A stretch of DNA of 64,000 nt from contig DASPKM010000013.1 in the NCBI GenBank assembly GCA_035628135.1, positions 248,001 through 312,000 on the forward strand, in the 5' to 3' direction. The position numbers and the translations under genes are program-made. The notes under the pieces were generated by a model. It saw nothing but the letters and a program-made list of their open reading frames with translations, was not told the origin of the DNA and did no database searches. Of the stretch, positions 26,016-33,955 are shown piece after piece. Position 1 is the stretch's first letter. Each line of letters begins with the position of its first letter. This stretch comes from DASPKM01 sp035628135. Lineage in GTDB: Bacteria > Bacteroidota > Bacteroidia > Chitinophagales > Chitinophagaceae.

Positions 26016-27293
26016 ATGAACATCGACCAACTATACGAGATTTATTTGCAACATCCATTCGTGCAAACCGATACCCGCAAGCTGCAGCAGGGCGATCTGT
26101 TCTTTGCATTGAAAGGACCCAACTTCAATGCCAACCTGTTTGCAAACATCGCTATCGCGGCCGGCGCCGCTTATGCCATCGTAGATGAACCGCCCCCCGT
26201 ACCGCATCCCAACATCATTGTCGTAGACGATGTATTGCAAACCCTGCAGGCACTGGCCAAACATCACCGGCAACAATTCGATATTCCTTTCATTGCTATT
26301 ACGGGCAGCAACGGAAAAACCACCACCAAGGAACTGGTGCATACCGTGCTTGCTACTACTTATACCACATACACCACGCAGGGCAACCTGAATAATCACA
26401 TAGGCATTCCCGTTACCATCCTGAAAGTGAAAAAAGACGCGCAGCTGGCCGTGATTGAAATGGGCGCCAATCACCGCGGTGAAATTGCATCGTACTGCGA
26501 GTATACCTTACCCACGCACGGCATCATTACCAATTGCGGCAAGGCCCACCTGGAAGGGTTCGGTGGCATAGAAGGCGTACGCAAGGGAAAGGGAGAACTG
26601 TACGACCACCTGCGCACGCATGAGGGCACGGCATTCGTAATGTGGGATTATGAATACCTGCGCAACATGAGCAAGGGCATTCCGAGCATCATAAAATATG
26701 GCACCACCGATGCGGACATAACAGGACAAGCAGTTAAAAGCGAGCCGTTCCTTGAAGTAGGCATTACCGGCGGCACGTCCATTGCTTCCATCAAAACACA
26801 ATTGGTGGGCGCATACAACCTGCCCAACGTGCTGGTGGCAGTAGCAGTGGGCAAGTATTTTAAAGTGCCCGATGAAGCTATAAAAGGCTCGATAGAAGCC
26901 TATACTCCTTCCAACAGCAGGTCGCAATTGATAGAGCGCGATGGCAATAAGATAATACTGGACGCGTATAACGCTAACCCCAGCAGCATGAAGCTGGCCA
27001 TTGAGAATTTTGCAAAGCTTCCGGCGGGCGACAAGGTGCTGATGCTCGGCGGCATGGCGGAACTGGGCGAAGAAAGCCTGCAGGAACACGCCCTGATCGT
27101 TGACCTGATAAAGCAACACCCCTGGAAAGACGTTGTGTTGGTGGGCGGCGATTTCTTAAAGATTGAGCATCCTTTCCGCCAGTTTAAAAATTCGGGCGAA
27201 GCCGCTGACTGGTACCGCAGCAGGAACCTGCAGGGAAACTATATTCTCATCAAGGGATCGCGGAGCATGCAAATGGAAAAAGTGCTTGGATAA
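26016..27293 (+). CDS. murF: UDP-N-acetylmuramoyl-tripeptide--D-alanyl-D-alanine ligase
   Basis: The 425-residue product has the Mur ligase ATP loop ITGSNGKTTTK (about residues 95-104), NLNNHIGIPVTILK, AVIEMGANHRGEIASYC, ITNCGKAHLEGFGG and the C-terminal LDAYNANPSSM and MLGGMAELGEES motifs. It adds D-Ala-D-Ala to the UDP-MurNAc-tripeptide in the cytoplasm. I start it at the ATG at 26016 (MNIDQLYEIY). An in-frame ATG at 25995 lies inside the 8-bp repeat array and would add seven residues encoded by the repeat (MTGPNDQ). The gldJ-murF order is conserved in Bacteroidota. It converges directly with the NarL-type regulator gene. Confidence 0.94.
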   Translation: MNIDQLYEIYLQHPFVQTDTRKLQQGDLFFALKGPNFNANLFANIAIAAGAAYAIVDEPPPVPHPNIIVVDDVLQTLQALAKHHRQQFDIPFIAITGSNGKTTTKELVHTVLATTYTTYTTQGNLNNHIGIPVTILKVKKDAQLAVIEMGANHRGEIASYCEYTLPTHGIITNCGKAHLEGFGGIEGVRKGKGELYDHLRTHEGTAFVMWDYEYLRNMSKGIPSIIKYGTTDADITGQAVKSEPFLEVGITGGTSIASIKTQLVGAYNLPNVLVAVAVGKYFKVPDEAIKGSIEAYTPSNSRSQLIERDGNKIILDAYNANPSSMKLAIENFAKLPAGDKVLMLGGMAELGEESLQEHALIVDLIKQHPWKDVVLVGGDFLKIEHPFRQFKNSGEAADWYRSRNLQGNYILIKGSRSMQMEKVLG

Positions 27294-27959
27294 TTATATT
27301 CCAAGATCGACCAGCCTGTTGCGCATTGCAAAGATCACGAGGCCGGCCGTGTTGCGAGCCCCCGTTTTAAGCAGCAGGTTATTGCGGTGACCTTCGACGG
27401 TTCTTTCGCTTAGGAATAAACGGGAGGCTATTTCGGGCGTAGTGAGTTCCTTGCAAATCAGCTCCAGCACTTCTTTCTCCCGACGCGTGAGGGTTTCCTG
27501 CACGTCTACGTAAAACCTCGAGCTCCTTTTCTCCAGGCGCTGCATGGCCTTCATCACTTCTTCGGTAAAATAAAAACCATTGTTATGCACGGCCGTAATG
27601 GCGCGGGCCACTTCATCTACCGTGCTGCTTTTGGACAAATAGCTGTTGATGCCTTTTTCTATCATGTGCACAATGTGCCTGGGCTCGAAATGCACGGAAA
27701 GGATAATGATCTTCATGCCAGGGAAGATGCTTTGAATTTTGGCGGTGGTTTCTACCCCGTTCATCTCGGGCATGCTAAGGTCTAATAAAATCACGTCGGG
27801 CGTTTCTGCAGCGGATTGCAGGGCAGATATCAGTTCCCGGCCGTTCTGGGCCTCCATCACCACTTTAATTTCCTGCAACTGGTTGATATTGGTTACCAGG
27901 CATTGCCTGAATAAAAGCTGGTCATCGGCCACTGCTACACGAATGATCGGATTGCTCAT
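27294..27959 (-). CDS. NarL/FixJ-family response regulator
   Basis: The 221-residue product has a receiver domain (acidic pocket ADD 11-13, phosphoacceptor D60 in LLDLSMPEMNG, S of IIILSVH, K of YLSKSS). A LuxR-type helix-turn-helix follows, with LTRREKEVLELI and EIASRLFLSERTVEGHRNNLL. It is the last gene of a four-gene minus-strand operon and overlaps the kinase gene by 4 bases (ATGA), so it is the evident partner of that kinase. Confidence 0.92.
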   Translation of the reverse strand: MSNPIIRVAVADDQLLFRQCLVTNINQLQEIKVVMEAQNGRELISALQSAAETPDVILLDLSMPEMNGVETTAKIQSIFPGMKIIILSVHFEPRHIVHMIEKGINSYLSKSSTVDEVARAITAVHNNGFYFTEEVMKAMQRLEKRSSRFYVDVQETLTRREKEVLELICKELTTPEIASRLFLSERTVEGHRNNLLLKTGARNTAGLVIFAMRNRLVDLGI

Positions 27960-28753
27960 GACAAATGTTTTATTGGTATGAGAATATGTACGGCCACACC
28001 CTTGCCCGGCGCCGTTTGAAAATCGTACCGGGCCTTGAGCATGTTAATGCGGCTTTCGATGTTCCTAAGCCCATGGCCCTTTCTTTTTTTATTACTGCCC
28101 ATATCGAATCCGCAACCGTTGTCCTCGTAGCGTATCCTGATGGCATCGGCAGACGGACTAACATCAATGAATATGCGTGTTGCGGACCCGTATTTGATGG
28201 TATTGCCGGTAAGTTCCTGCAAAATGCGGTAGATATTCAGGCTCATGTCTTCGGGTAATGATGGCAGTTGGCTCGCGCAATCCAGTTCCACTTCCAGCAA
28301 CCCGGTTCCCGATACGCGGTCGCAAAGGTTCTGGATGGCCGCCTGCAAGCCAAACATCTCGAAGCCATAGGGTATCATGTCATAGGTAATGTTCCTTATG
28401 TTCATAAGACCGCTGGTGGAGAGCTGTTTGGCATCTTCCAGTATTTTCTCATGAGTGCCGTTGTTGGCAGTGTTCAACTGCTGCAGCTTCCAGGTAAGTG
28501 TGGAAAATATATTGCCGATGTCATCGTGCAGGTCCTTGGCAATGCGCTTGCGTTCCTGCTCCAGCATTTCGATATTGCTGTGCAGCAGTTCTTCCTTGTA
28601 CTTCAGTTCTATTTCGTGCAACTCGGCCTGCTTGCGCAGCAGCCTTTTCTGGTATACCATGAAAAAGGTAACGATGCCCACGGAAAGCACGATCATTACC
28701 AGCGTGCCCACGAATATCAAAAAGAATATATCTACGTCCTTCGATGCTTCCAT
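27956..28753 (-). CDS. HisKA_3 sensor histidine kinase
   Basis: The 265-residue product has one N-terminal membrane helix (about residues 10-33), a coiled coil (KRLLRKQAELHEIELKYKEE), the HisKA_3 phosphoacceptor box ERKRIAKDLHDDIGN with H76, and a HATPase domain (ELTGNTIKYG N box, DNGCGFDM and GHGLRNIESRI). It has no extracellular sensor domain, so the signal may come from the membrane protein encoded just upstream, whose gene overlaps this one by 22 bases. This matches the NreB/LiaS layout of kinases that pair with NarL-type regulators. Confidence 0.9.
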   Translation of the reverse strand: MEASKDVDIFFLIFVGTLVMIVLSVGIVTFFMVYQKRLLRKQAELHEIELKYKEELLHSNIEMLEQERKRIAKDLHDDIGNIFSTLTWKLQQLNTANNGTHEKILEDAKQLSTSGLMNIRNITYDMIPYGFEMFGLQAAIQNLCDRVSGTGLLEVELDCASQLPSLPEDMSLNIYRILQELTGNTIKYGSATRIFIDVSPSADAIRIRYEDNGCGFDMGSNKKRKGHGLRNIESRINMLKARYDFQTAPGKGVAVHILIPIKHLS

Positions 28754-29418
28754 AATCCGATAGCGATAAATAAGTATAAAAGAATGGCAAAGAATGCATG
28801 CAGCGTCCAGATGTCGAGCCGTAGTTGCCTGTACTGCGGCCCGCGTATGTAATTGCTCAGCGTGAACAGTACCAATGATCCTGAAAAGTAAATGAGCAAT
28901 CCTGTATTGATCCAGAAATACGGCGATTGCCCCGGCGCCTTCAGCCTCGACTCCGAAAGCATTTTATAAAAGAACAGCACCGCGCAACAGATGATGATGG
29001 CGGCCTCGATGCTGCGCGCATAAGTGTTGTTGCGGGTAAGCGGTTGCAAGAAGATGGAATTGGCAATGGAAAACACCATGAAGCCGAGAAAAACATACAG
29101 GAATATCCGGCGCGGCACGGTGTCGCTAAGCAAATAGCTATAGAATAACAAGATAAGCCCGCACTCCTCGATGGTATAAATGTGCAGGAGAAACAGGTTG
29201 TTTATCCTGTAGTGCCATAAAAGCGTACCCGCCAGATCCACCAGTCCCGCAATAAGTACGTGAATGGTAATGACCTTCAGTGCTACAGGAAATGTCCTGA
29301 ACTTGACCAGCCCTATTATAATAGCGGGAAGGGTGGCATACGGTGCTACCTCGAACACCAGGTGCTTTAATTGCTCAAACATGTACCATGTTGTGGCCGG
29401 GAGTGGCTGATTAGTCAT
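28732..29418 (-). CDS. Polytopic membrane protein of a sensory operon
   Basis: The 228-residue product has about six to seven hydrophobic segments: YATLPAIIIGLVKF, VITIHVLIAGLVDLAGTLLW, FLLHIYTIEECGLILLFYSYLL, IFLYVFLGFMVFSIANSIFL, AAIIICCAVLFFYKML, FWINTGLLIYFSGSLVLFTL and ILLYLFIAIGLW. No known domain is recognised. It overlaps the kinase gene downstream by 22 bases and the small-protein gene upstream by 8, so translation is probably coupled. The arrangement suggests it is the membrane sensing partner of the kinase; this is inference from context. A second in-frame ATG at residue 13 is possible. Confidence 0.7.
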   Translation of the reverse strand: MTNQPLPATTWYMFEQLKHLVFEVAPYATLPAIIIGLVKFRTFPVALKVITIHVLIAGLVDLAGTLLWHYRINNLFLLHIYTIEECGLILLFYSYLLSDTVPRRIFLYVFLGFMVFSIANSIFLQPLTRNNTYARSIEAAIIICCAVLFFYKMLSESRLKAPGQSPYFWINTGLLIYFSGSLVLFTLSNYIRGPQYRQLRLDIWTLHAFFAILLYLFIAIGLWKHRRT

Positions 29419-29767
29419 TCAACAGGGGGCTGCCGCTGGTATCGCAGGTATCCGGGCAGGGACGTGTAAAATCATACGTGCCGGAGTGTTCGGTGCCTTT
29501 GGCCATGTAACCTGTAATGTCGTTGCCATTATCATCGAGCCCCACCAGCACCAGGCATTCTTCCAGGTTGCCGTTTACTTCTTTATAGCCGAAATAAACG
29601 CGTATGGCTTTCATTTCGAAATGAATGTTCTTGATTTCGTTGATCACATCGTTCAATTCGGCAACATCTATGGCAAAGGCCTTAACGGTATGGCCTCGCT
29701 CCCGCCAGCGGCGGGTATATTCACAAGCTTCGGCTAAGGGGATGGAATAAACAGTTTCTGCTTGCAT
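29411..29767 (-). CDS. Small protein with C-terminal PCPxxC motif, head of sensory operon
   Basis: This 118-residue soluble protein has no signal peptide. It has an early W-R pair (YTRRWRERGHTVKAFAI), a central IRVYFGYKEVNG and LVLVGLDDNGND segment, and the C-terminal YDFTRPCPDTCDTSGSPL. The closing motif (YDF..PCP..CD..SPL) resembles uncharacterised Bacteroidota proteins I have seen only as hypotheticals. The two close cysteines could bind metal or be redox-active. It is the first gene of the operon and overlaps the membrane protein gene by 8 bases. Function unknown. Confidence 0.65.
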   Translation of the reverse strand: MQAETVYSIPLAEACEYTRRWRERGHTVKAFAIDVAELNDVINEIKNIHFEMKAIRVYFGYKEVNGNLEECLVLVGLDDNGNDITGYMAKGTEHSGTYDFTRPCPDTCDTSGSPLLND

Positions 29768-29954
29768 AAACTAAGGTTTGGTTAATGGTTTAAGATTAGC
29801 ATGAAATTAAATAAACTATTTGTTTCAAGCGCATGTGTTTCAGCGCAAGGCAAATGCAGGTAAGTACGAGCGTGAGACATGGCTTCTTTAAAAACCGTTC
29901 ATCAAAAAAAATTTGGGCCGGGTGGAGAACGCGGATGGAATAAATGAATGGCGA

Positions 29955-30908
29955 TTATTTGCGGGCGTATTCCCATAACGCAGCCCTTGCAATTTGTCCC
30001 CATTCTTTTATATGCCTTTCCTTCCAGTTACCGGTTGAACCGGCACTGGGATTGAGCACAGAGCAGGTTTCTTTTTTATCGGACACGGACCAGGCCACCC
30101 AACTGATCTTTCTTGCGTCCATCCATGTTTTGAACTTTTCCCACTCCTGTTTATCTATCGGGCCGTCGCCGGTAGATTCCATCCCGGCACACTCCGACAC
30201 AAAGATGGGCAGGCCTTTAGCAATGGCCTGGTCGGTGCGGTCTCTAAGCCATTGTTTGTGCGTTCCCGCATAAAAGTGCATAGTGTACATTAAATTATGA
30301 TGTCCTGTTATAGGGTCCGCGGCCGGCAGATGAATATCCTGGTCCCAGCGTGGTGAACCTACCAGTATGATGTTATCCTTATCGTTGGCGCGGATGGAGG
30401 CGATCACTTCCTCGGAATACTTTTTCACTTCTGCCCAGGTTTCATAATCGGGCTCGTTGAATATTTCGTAGATGATATTTGGATGAGCCGCATATTTTTT
30501 AGACATCATCGAAAAAAACTCCTTCGCTTCTTTTGTGTGAATGTTGTGATCGTGCCAATCGATAATTACGTATACCCCTTGACGCAAGCAGGCTTCCACT
30601 ACGGTTTGTATTAATTGTATGGAACGGGCCGGGCTTTTCAAATAACCATGGTCGTTTAGCTCTATGCCCATGGATGCCCGGACCACTGTGCATTTCCACT
30701 TGCTTACCAGCTCGTGCACGGCGCCTTTGTTGTAAAACCTCGGCCAGAGGTTGTGCCAGCCAAAGCTCATGCCGTGCAATACTACGGGTTCTCCCTTTTC
30801 GTTCACCAGTTGCGTTCCCTGCACTTTTAACTTACCGTGTTGTTTTACCGGCTGGGCTTGCAAGCAGGCAACAAAGCACATCACCAGGCAGAACATCAGT
30901 GTTTTCAT
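29955..30908 (-). CDS. GH5-family endoglucanase
   Basis: The 317-residue product has a signal peptide (MKTLMFCLVMCFVACLQAQP) and a full GH5 catalytic domain. Key parts are VLHGMSFGWHN, VIIDWHDHNIHT, the acid/base E152 in YEIFNEPDYETW, YTMHFYAGTHKQWL and the nucleophile E239 in IFVSECAG. It resembles the GH5 subfamily 2 cellulases, so a beta-1,4-glucan is the probable substrate. There is no carbohydrate-binding module or sorting domain, which points to a periplasmic or simply secreted enzyme. It is not part of a polysaccharide utilisation locus here: no SusC/SusD pair is visible. Confidence 0.92.
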   Translation of the reverse strand: MKTLMFCLVMCFVACLQAQPVKQHGKLKVQGTQLVNEKGEPVVLHGMSFGWHNLWPRFYNKGAVHELVSKWKCTVVRASMGIELNDHGYLKSPARSIQLIQTVVEACLRQGVYVIIDWHDHNIHTKEAKEFFSMMSKKYAAHPNIIYEIFNEPDYETWAEVKKYSEEVIASIRANDKDNIILVGSPRWDQDIHLPAADPITGHHNLMYTMHFYAGTHKQWLRDRTDQAIAKGLPIFVSECAGMESTGDGPIDKQEWEKFKTWMDARKISWVAWSVSDKKETCSVLNPSAGSTGNWKERHIKEWGQIARAALWEYARK

Positions 30909-31139
30909 GCTATTATATCTTTTATCCAGTCATACGCGCTACCCCCCAAAAATACGCTGCTCCCCGGTATCGGAGGCTTTAATCCCAGTCCTGGAACGGG
31001 CCATGCTATTTTACTGTAATTTGCATACAAACCTCCGCTTCCACTCGTACGTATTATATTGCTATTGACAGGGTAATCCATGCTCCCGGTTGAAAAAACC
31101 ATACCCGTACGCATTAGAATGGTAATTTAATACAAGCCT

Positions 31140-31865
31140 ATGCCCCCGCTCAGTTGTTTTATAGTAGATGATGAGCCCATTGCCCGGAATATTCTTACTG
31201 AATACATACAAGGCGATTCCAGGCTGGTGCTGGGAGGAAGCTATGCCCTGGCAAGCGATGCCCTGCGTGACCTGCATATAAAAAAACCGAGACTGATTTT
31301 CCTGGATATCAAAATGCCGCATATCAGCGGGTTTGAAATGCTGCGGTCAATGCCCAATCACCCTTATATTATTTTTACCACCGCCTTCCGCGAATATGCG
31401 GTGGAAGGCTTTGACCTGAACGCGGTAGATTACCTGCTGAAGCCATTTTCGTTTGAACGCTTTCTGCAGGCGGTGAACAAAGTGTATGTACTGTACACCG
31501 CAGAAACAGCCGAACCCGTGGTAAGCAACTTTACTGATGAAACGGGCAAATACATCTTCATTAAAAGCGATGGCAAGCTGGTACGCCTGAAAATAGAAGA
31601 CATTTACTATATAGAAGCGCTGAAGGAATACGTGCGCATTTTTACCACCGAAGGCAATTTCGTGGTGTACCACACCATGCAGCACCTTGAAGAAAAACTG
31701 CCTGCCGAATGGTTCTTCCGCATTCACCGGAGCTACATCGTAAGCCTGCGGCATATTAAATCGATAGAAGGCAATTGTGTAACCGTGCATAAAACGCAAT
31801 TGCCCATCAGCCGGTATATCAAAGAACAGTTCATGAAAAACATCGCAGGCAATAAACTATTATGA
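31140..31865 (+). CDS. LytTR-family response regulator
   Basis: The 241-residue product has a receiver domain (acidic DDE at 10-12, phosphoacceptor D56 in FLDIKMP, TT of IIFTTAF, K of LLKPF). Its LytTR DNA-binding domain contains IEDIYYIEALKEYVRIFT and FFRIHRSYIVSL. It precedes its kinase gene (ATG at 31891) by 25 bases, the reverse of the usual order. The 231 bases upstream, shared with the divergent GH5 gene, show no perfect promoter box. Confidence 0.9.
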   Translation: MPPLSCFIVDDEPIARNILTEYIQGDSRLVLGGSYALASDALRDLHIKKPRLIFLDIKMPHISGFEMLRSMPNHPYIIFTTAFREYAVEGFDLNAVDYLLKPFSFERFLQAVNKVYVLYTAETAEPVVSNFTDETGKYIFIKSDGKLVRLKIEDIYYIEALKEYVRIFTTEGNFVVYHTMQHLEEKLPAEWFFRIHRSYIVSLRHIKSIEGNCVTVHKTQLPISRYIKEQFMKNIAGNKLL

Positions 31866-31890
31866 ATTGCAGCTAGCTGCAACCTGTATA

Positions 31891-33873
31891 ATGACAACCC
31901 GCTTTTTTATAGCATTCATTTTCCTGGTATTCGCCGCACGCCCACAAGCAAGCGCTGCCGATACGCTGTTCGTGCGTTCGTTGAAGGACATTACCAACGT
32001 CCCGGTAATTCGACAGGCCGCTTACTTGCTGGATGAGTCGAACAGCATGGACTGGCGGACCGCCATGCTGCAACCATTCGCCACCAGGCATAATCTCAAT
32101 AAATACATTGATTCCGTGTGCGGGCATCGCAGGGTTACAGTATGGCTGCGGGTATCGGTTGTAAATGAGATGGAAGATTCGTTGCGGCTGATGTTGATGT
32201 TTTACAGGTATTCGTTTTTCAAGGAAGTGGTTGTGCTAAAACCGAACGATACGATCATTAAACGGCCCAATTATTTTTTTACTTCCGAAACAAAGCAGGA
32301 ACGTAATAACTTCATTACGCCATTGGTGCCGGGCGACCGTGTTACGTACCTCATCCGCATTTTTAATCCATACGCCAACCTATATGCGCATTCTTTGTTA
32401 TTAACCAATCGAAAGGCCTACTTGTCTGCCCGCGGCAGCATGTACCACCGGAGCTTTTCGGACTATATATTCAAGATCATGTTCCTGGCGGTGGTGGTGT
32501 TCATTACGCTGCACACGCTTGCCCAATATTTTATCAGAAGAAGGAAAGAATTTTTGTTCTATGCGTTTTACTCGGCCAGTGTTTTTCTTTTTTTCCTGTA
32601 CCGGCTGGAACATTCCATTTATTATGATGTGCTGTTCTCGCACTTTCCTTACGTATATAAATTCAGTAATAACCTGCTTTCTTACATCGTGTATTATGCG
32701 TACTTCAGGTTTGCGCGGGAGTTCGTGAACTTCGAGGCGCTTGCACCCTGGTTTCACAAGGTTATTATATGGACGGAAAGAACATTGATAGTGGCATTTG
32801 CGGTAGACCTGGCCAGCAGCACCCTGCTGAACAATTACCAGGTCCGGGAAATCATCTTTACCATCCTTAGAATAGGGCTGTTGATCATTTCGTTTATCGG
32901 CATATACCTGCTGTTGTGGTCGGGCCGCAAGGTGTTGTATTTTTTCGGCATAGGTTCGCTGCTGCTGATCATCGGCTCGCTGCTGGCCATGATATTTACC
33001 TTTTACCCCAATGCAAACCCCTATCCTTTCGAGGCAATCCGTTATATGCAATACGGCATCGTGCTGGAACTGTTGTGTTTTACATCGGGCCTTAGCTATA
33101 AGAGCCACCTGATAGAAGTGGAAAAACAAAATACGCAACAGCAGCTCATCTATCAACTGGAAGAAAATCATCGCCTGCAGGAAGAGCTTAACATCAAATT
33201 GGAAGCAAGGGTCAATGAACAAACCACACAGATCCTGGAACAGCAGCGGCAACTGGAAAAGGAACGCGAACAACAGCTTACGCTCGAGTTCACAAAAAAG
33301 ATCACTGAAATGGAATTGCAACTGCTGAAATCGCAACTCAACCCGCATTTTTATTTCAACACGCTCAATAACCTCTACGGCCTTTCCATGATAGCGCCCA
33401 AGAAAGCGCCGGATGCGATATTGAAGCTAAGCGACATCATGGAATATGTCATTTACGACTGCCGCAACGATAAAGTAGCCCTGAACAAAGAACTGCGTTT
33501 CATACGCAGCTACATCGAGCTGGAACGGTTGCGGTACGAGGACAATACCAATATTCAACTGAACATATCCGGCGAGCCGGGTAACAAATCCATTTCGCCG
33601 CTGCTATTGATCCAGTTTATCGAAAACGCATTCAAGCACGGCATGGAGCAACACAAGGCCGACAGCTATCTTCACATCGACATTCATTTATCCAACGGCA
33701 CGCTGCATTATAAATCGGTAAACAGCATTAAAGAAACCCCTGAGCGCGAAGGGGGCCTGGGCCTTGTCAATGTGCGCAAGCGCCTTGAAATATTGTATCC
33801 AGGCAAACATAAGCTGAACATTCATACCGACAGTAAAGAGTTCATTGTATCCCTGGCCCTCGAATTGAATTAG
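31891..33873 (+). CDS. 7TM-type sensor histidine kinase (7TMR-DISM extracellular domain, LytS-like core)
   Basis: The 660-residue product has a signal peptide (MTTRFFIAFIFLVFAARPQASA), a periplasmic beta-rich domain of about 160 residues (7TMR-DISMED2-like) and seven membrane helices from about residue 190 to 400. A long coiled coil rich in Gln and Glu follows, then a His_kinase core with phosphoacceptor H486 in SQLNPHFYFNTLNNLYG. The ATPase part has LIQFIENAFKHG and GLGLVNVRKRLEILY. Such receptors usually sense small molecules or carbohydrates in the periplasm. It pairs with the LytTR regulator just upstream. The ATG at 31891 is preferred over a TTG eight codons upstream. Confidence 0.85.
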   Translation: MTTRFFIAFIFLVFAARPQASAADTLFVRSLKDITNVPVIRQAAYLLDESNSMDWRTAMLQPFATRHNLNKYIDSVCGHRRVTVWLRVSVVNEMEDSLRLMLMFYRYSFFKEVVVLKPNDTIIKRPNYFFTSETKQERNNFITPLVPGDRVTYLIRIFNPYANLYAHSLLLTNRKAYLSARGSMYHRSFSDYIFKIMFLAVVVFITLHTLAQYFIRRRKEFLFYAFYSASVFLFFLYRLEHSIYYDVLFSHFPYVYKFSNNLLSYIVYYAYFRFAREFVNFEALAPWFHKVIIWTERTLIVAFAVDLASSTLLNNYQVREIIFTILRIGLLIISFIGIYLLLWSGRKVLYFFGIGSLLLIIGSLLAMIFTFYPNANPYPFEAIRYMQYGIVLELLCFTSGLSYKSHLIEVEKQNTQQQLIYQLEENHRLQEELNIKLEARVNEQTTQILEQQRQLEKEREQQLTLEFTKKITEMELQLLKSQLNPHFYFNTLNNLYGLSMIAPKKAPDAILKLSDIMEYVIYDCRNDKVALNKELRFIRSYIELERLRYEDNTNIQLNISGEPGNKSISPLLLIQFIENAFKHGMEQHKADSYLHIDIHLSNGTLHYKSVNSIKETPEREGGLGLVNVRKRLEILYPGKHKLNIHTDSKEFIVSLALELN

Positions 33874-33955
33874 CGGCACACTATTCGTTGAAAAATTCCG
33901 ACCATTGGGAGAATTAGTTTTTTCCGGCGCATGTATCGTCAAAAATTTGACGTCT

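Noticed and set aside
29955..30908. Polysaccharide utilisation locus around the GH5 enzyme
   Set aside because: No SusC/SusD pair, transporter or other glycoside hydrolase is nearby. The neighbouring two-component pair is on the other strand.
32401..33348. A 315-codon minus-strand open frame
   Set aside because: It is antisense to the 7TM segments and coiled coil of a clear kinase gene.
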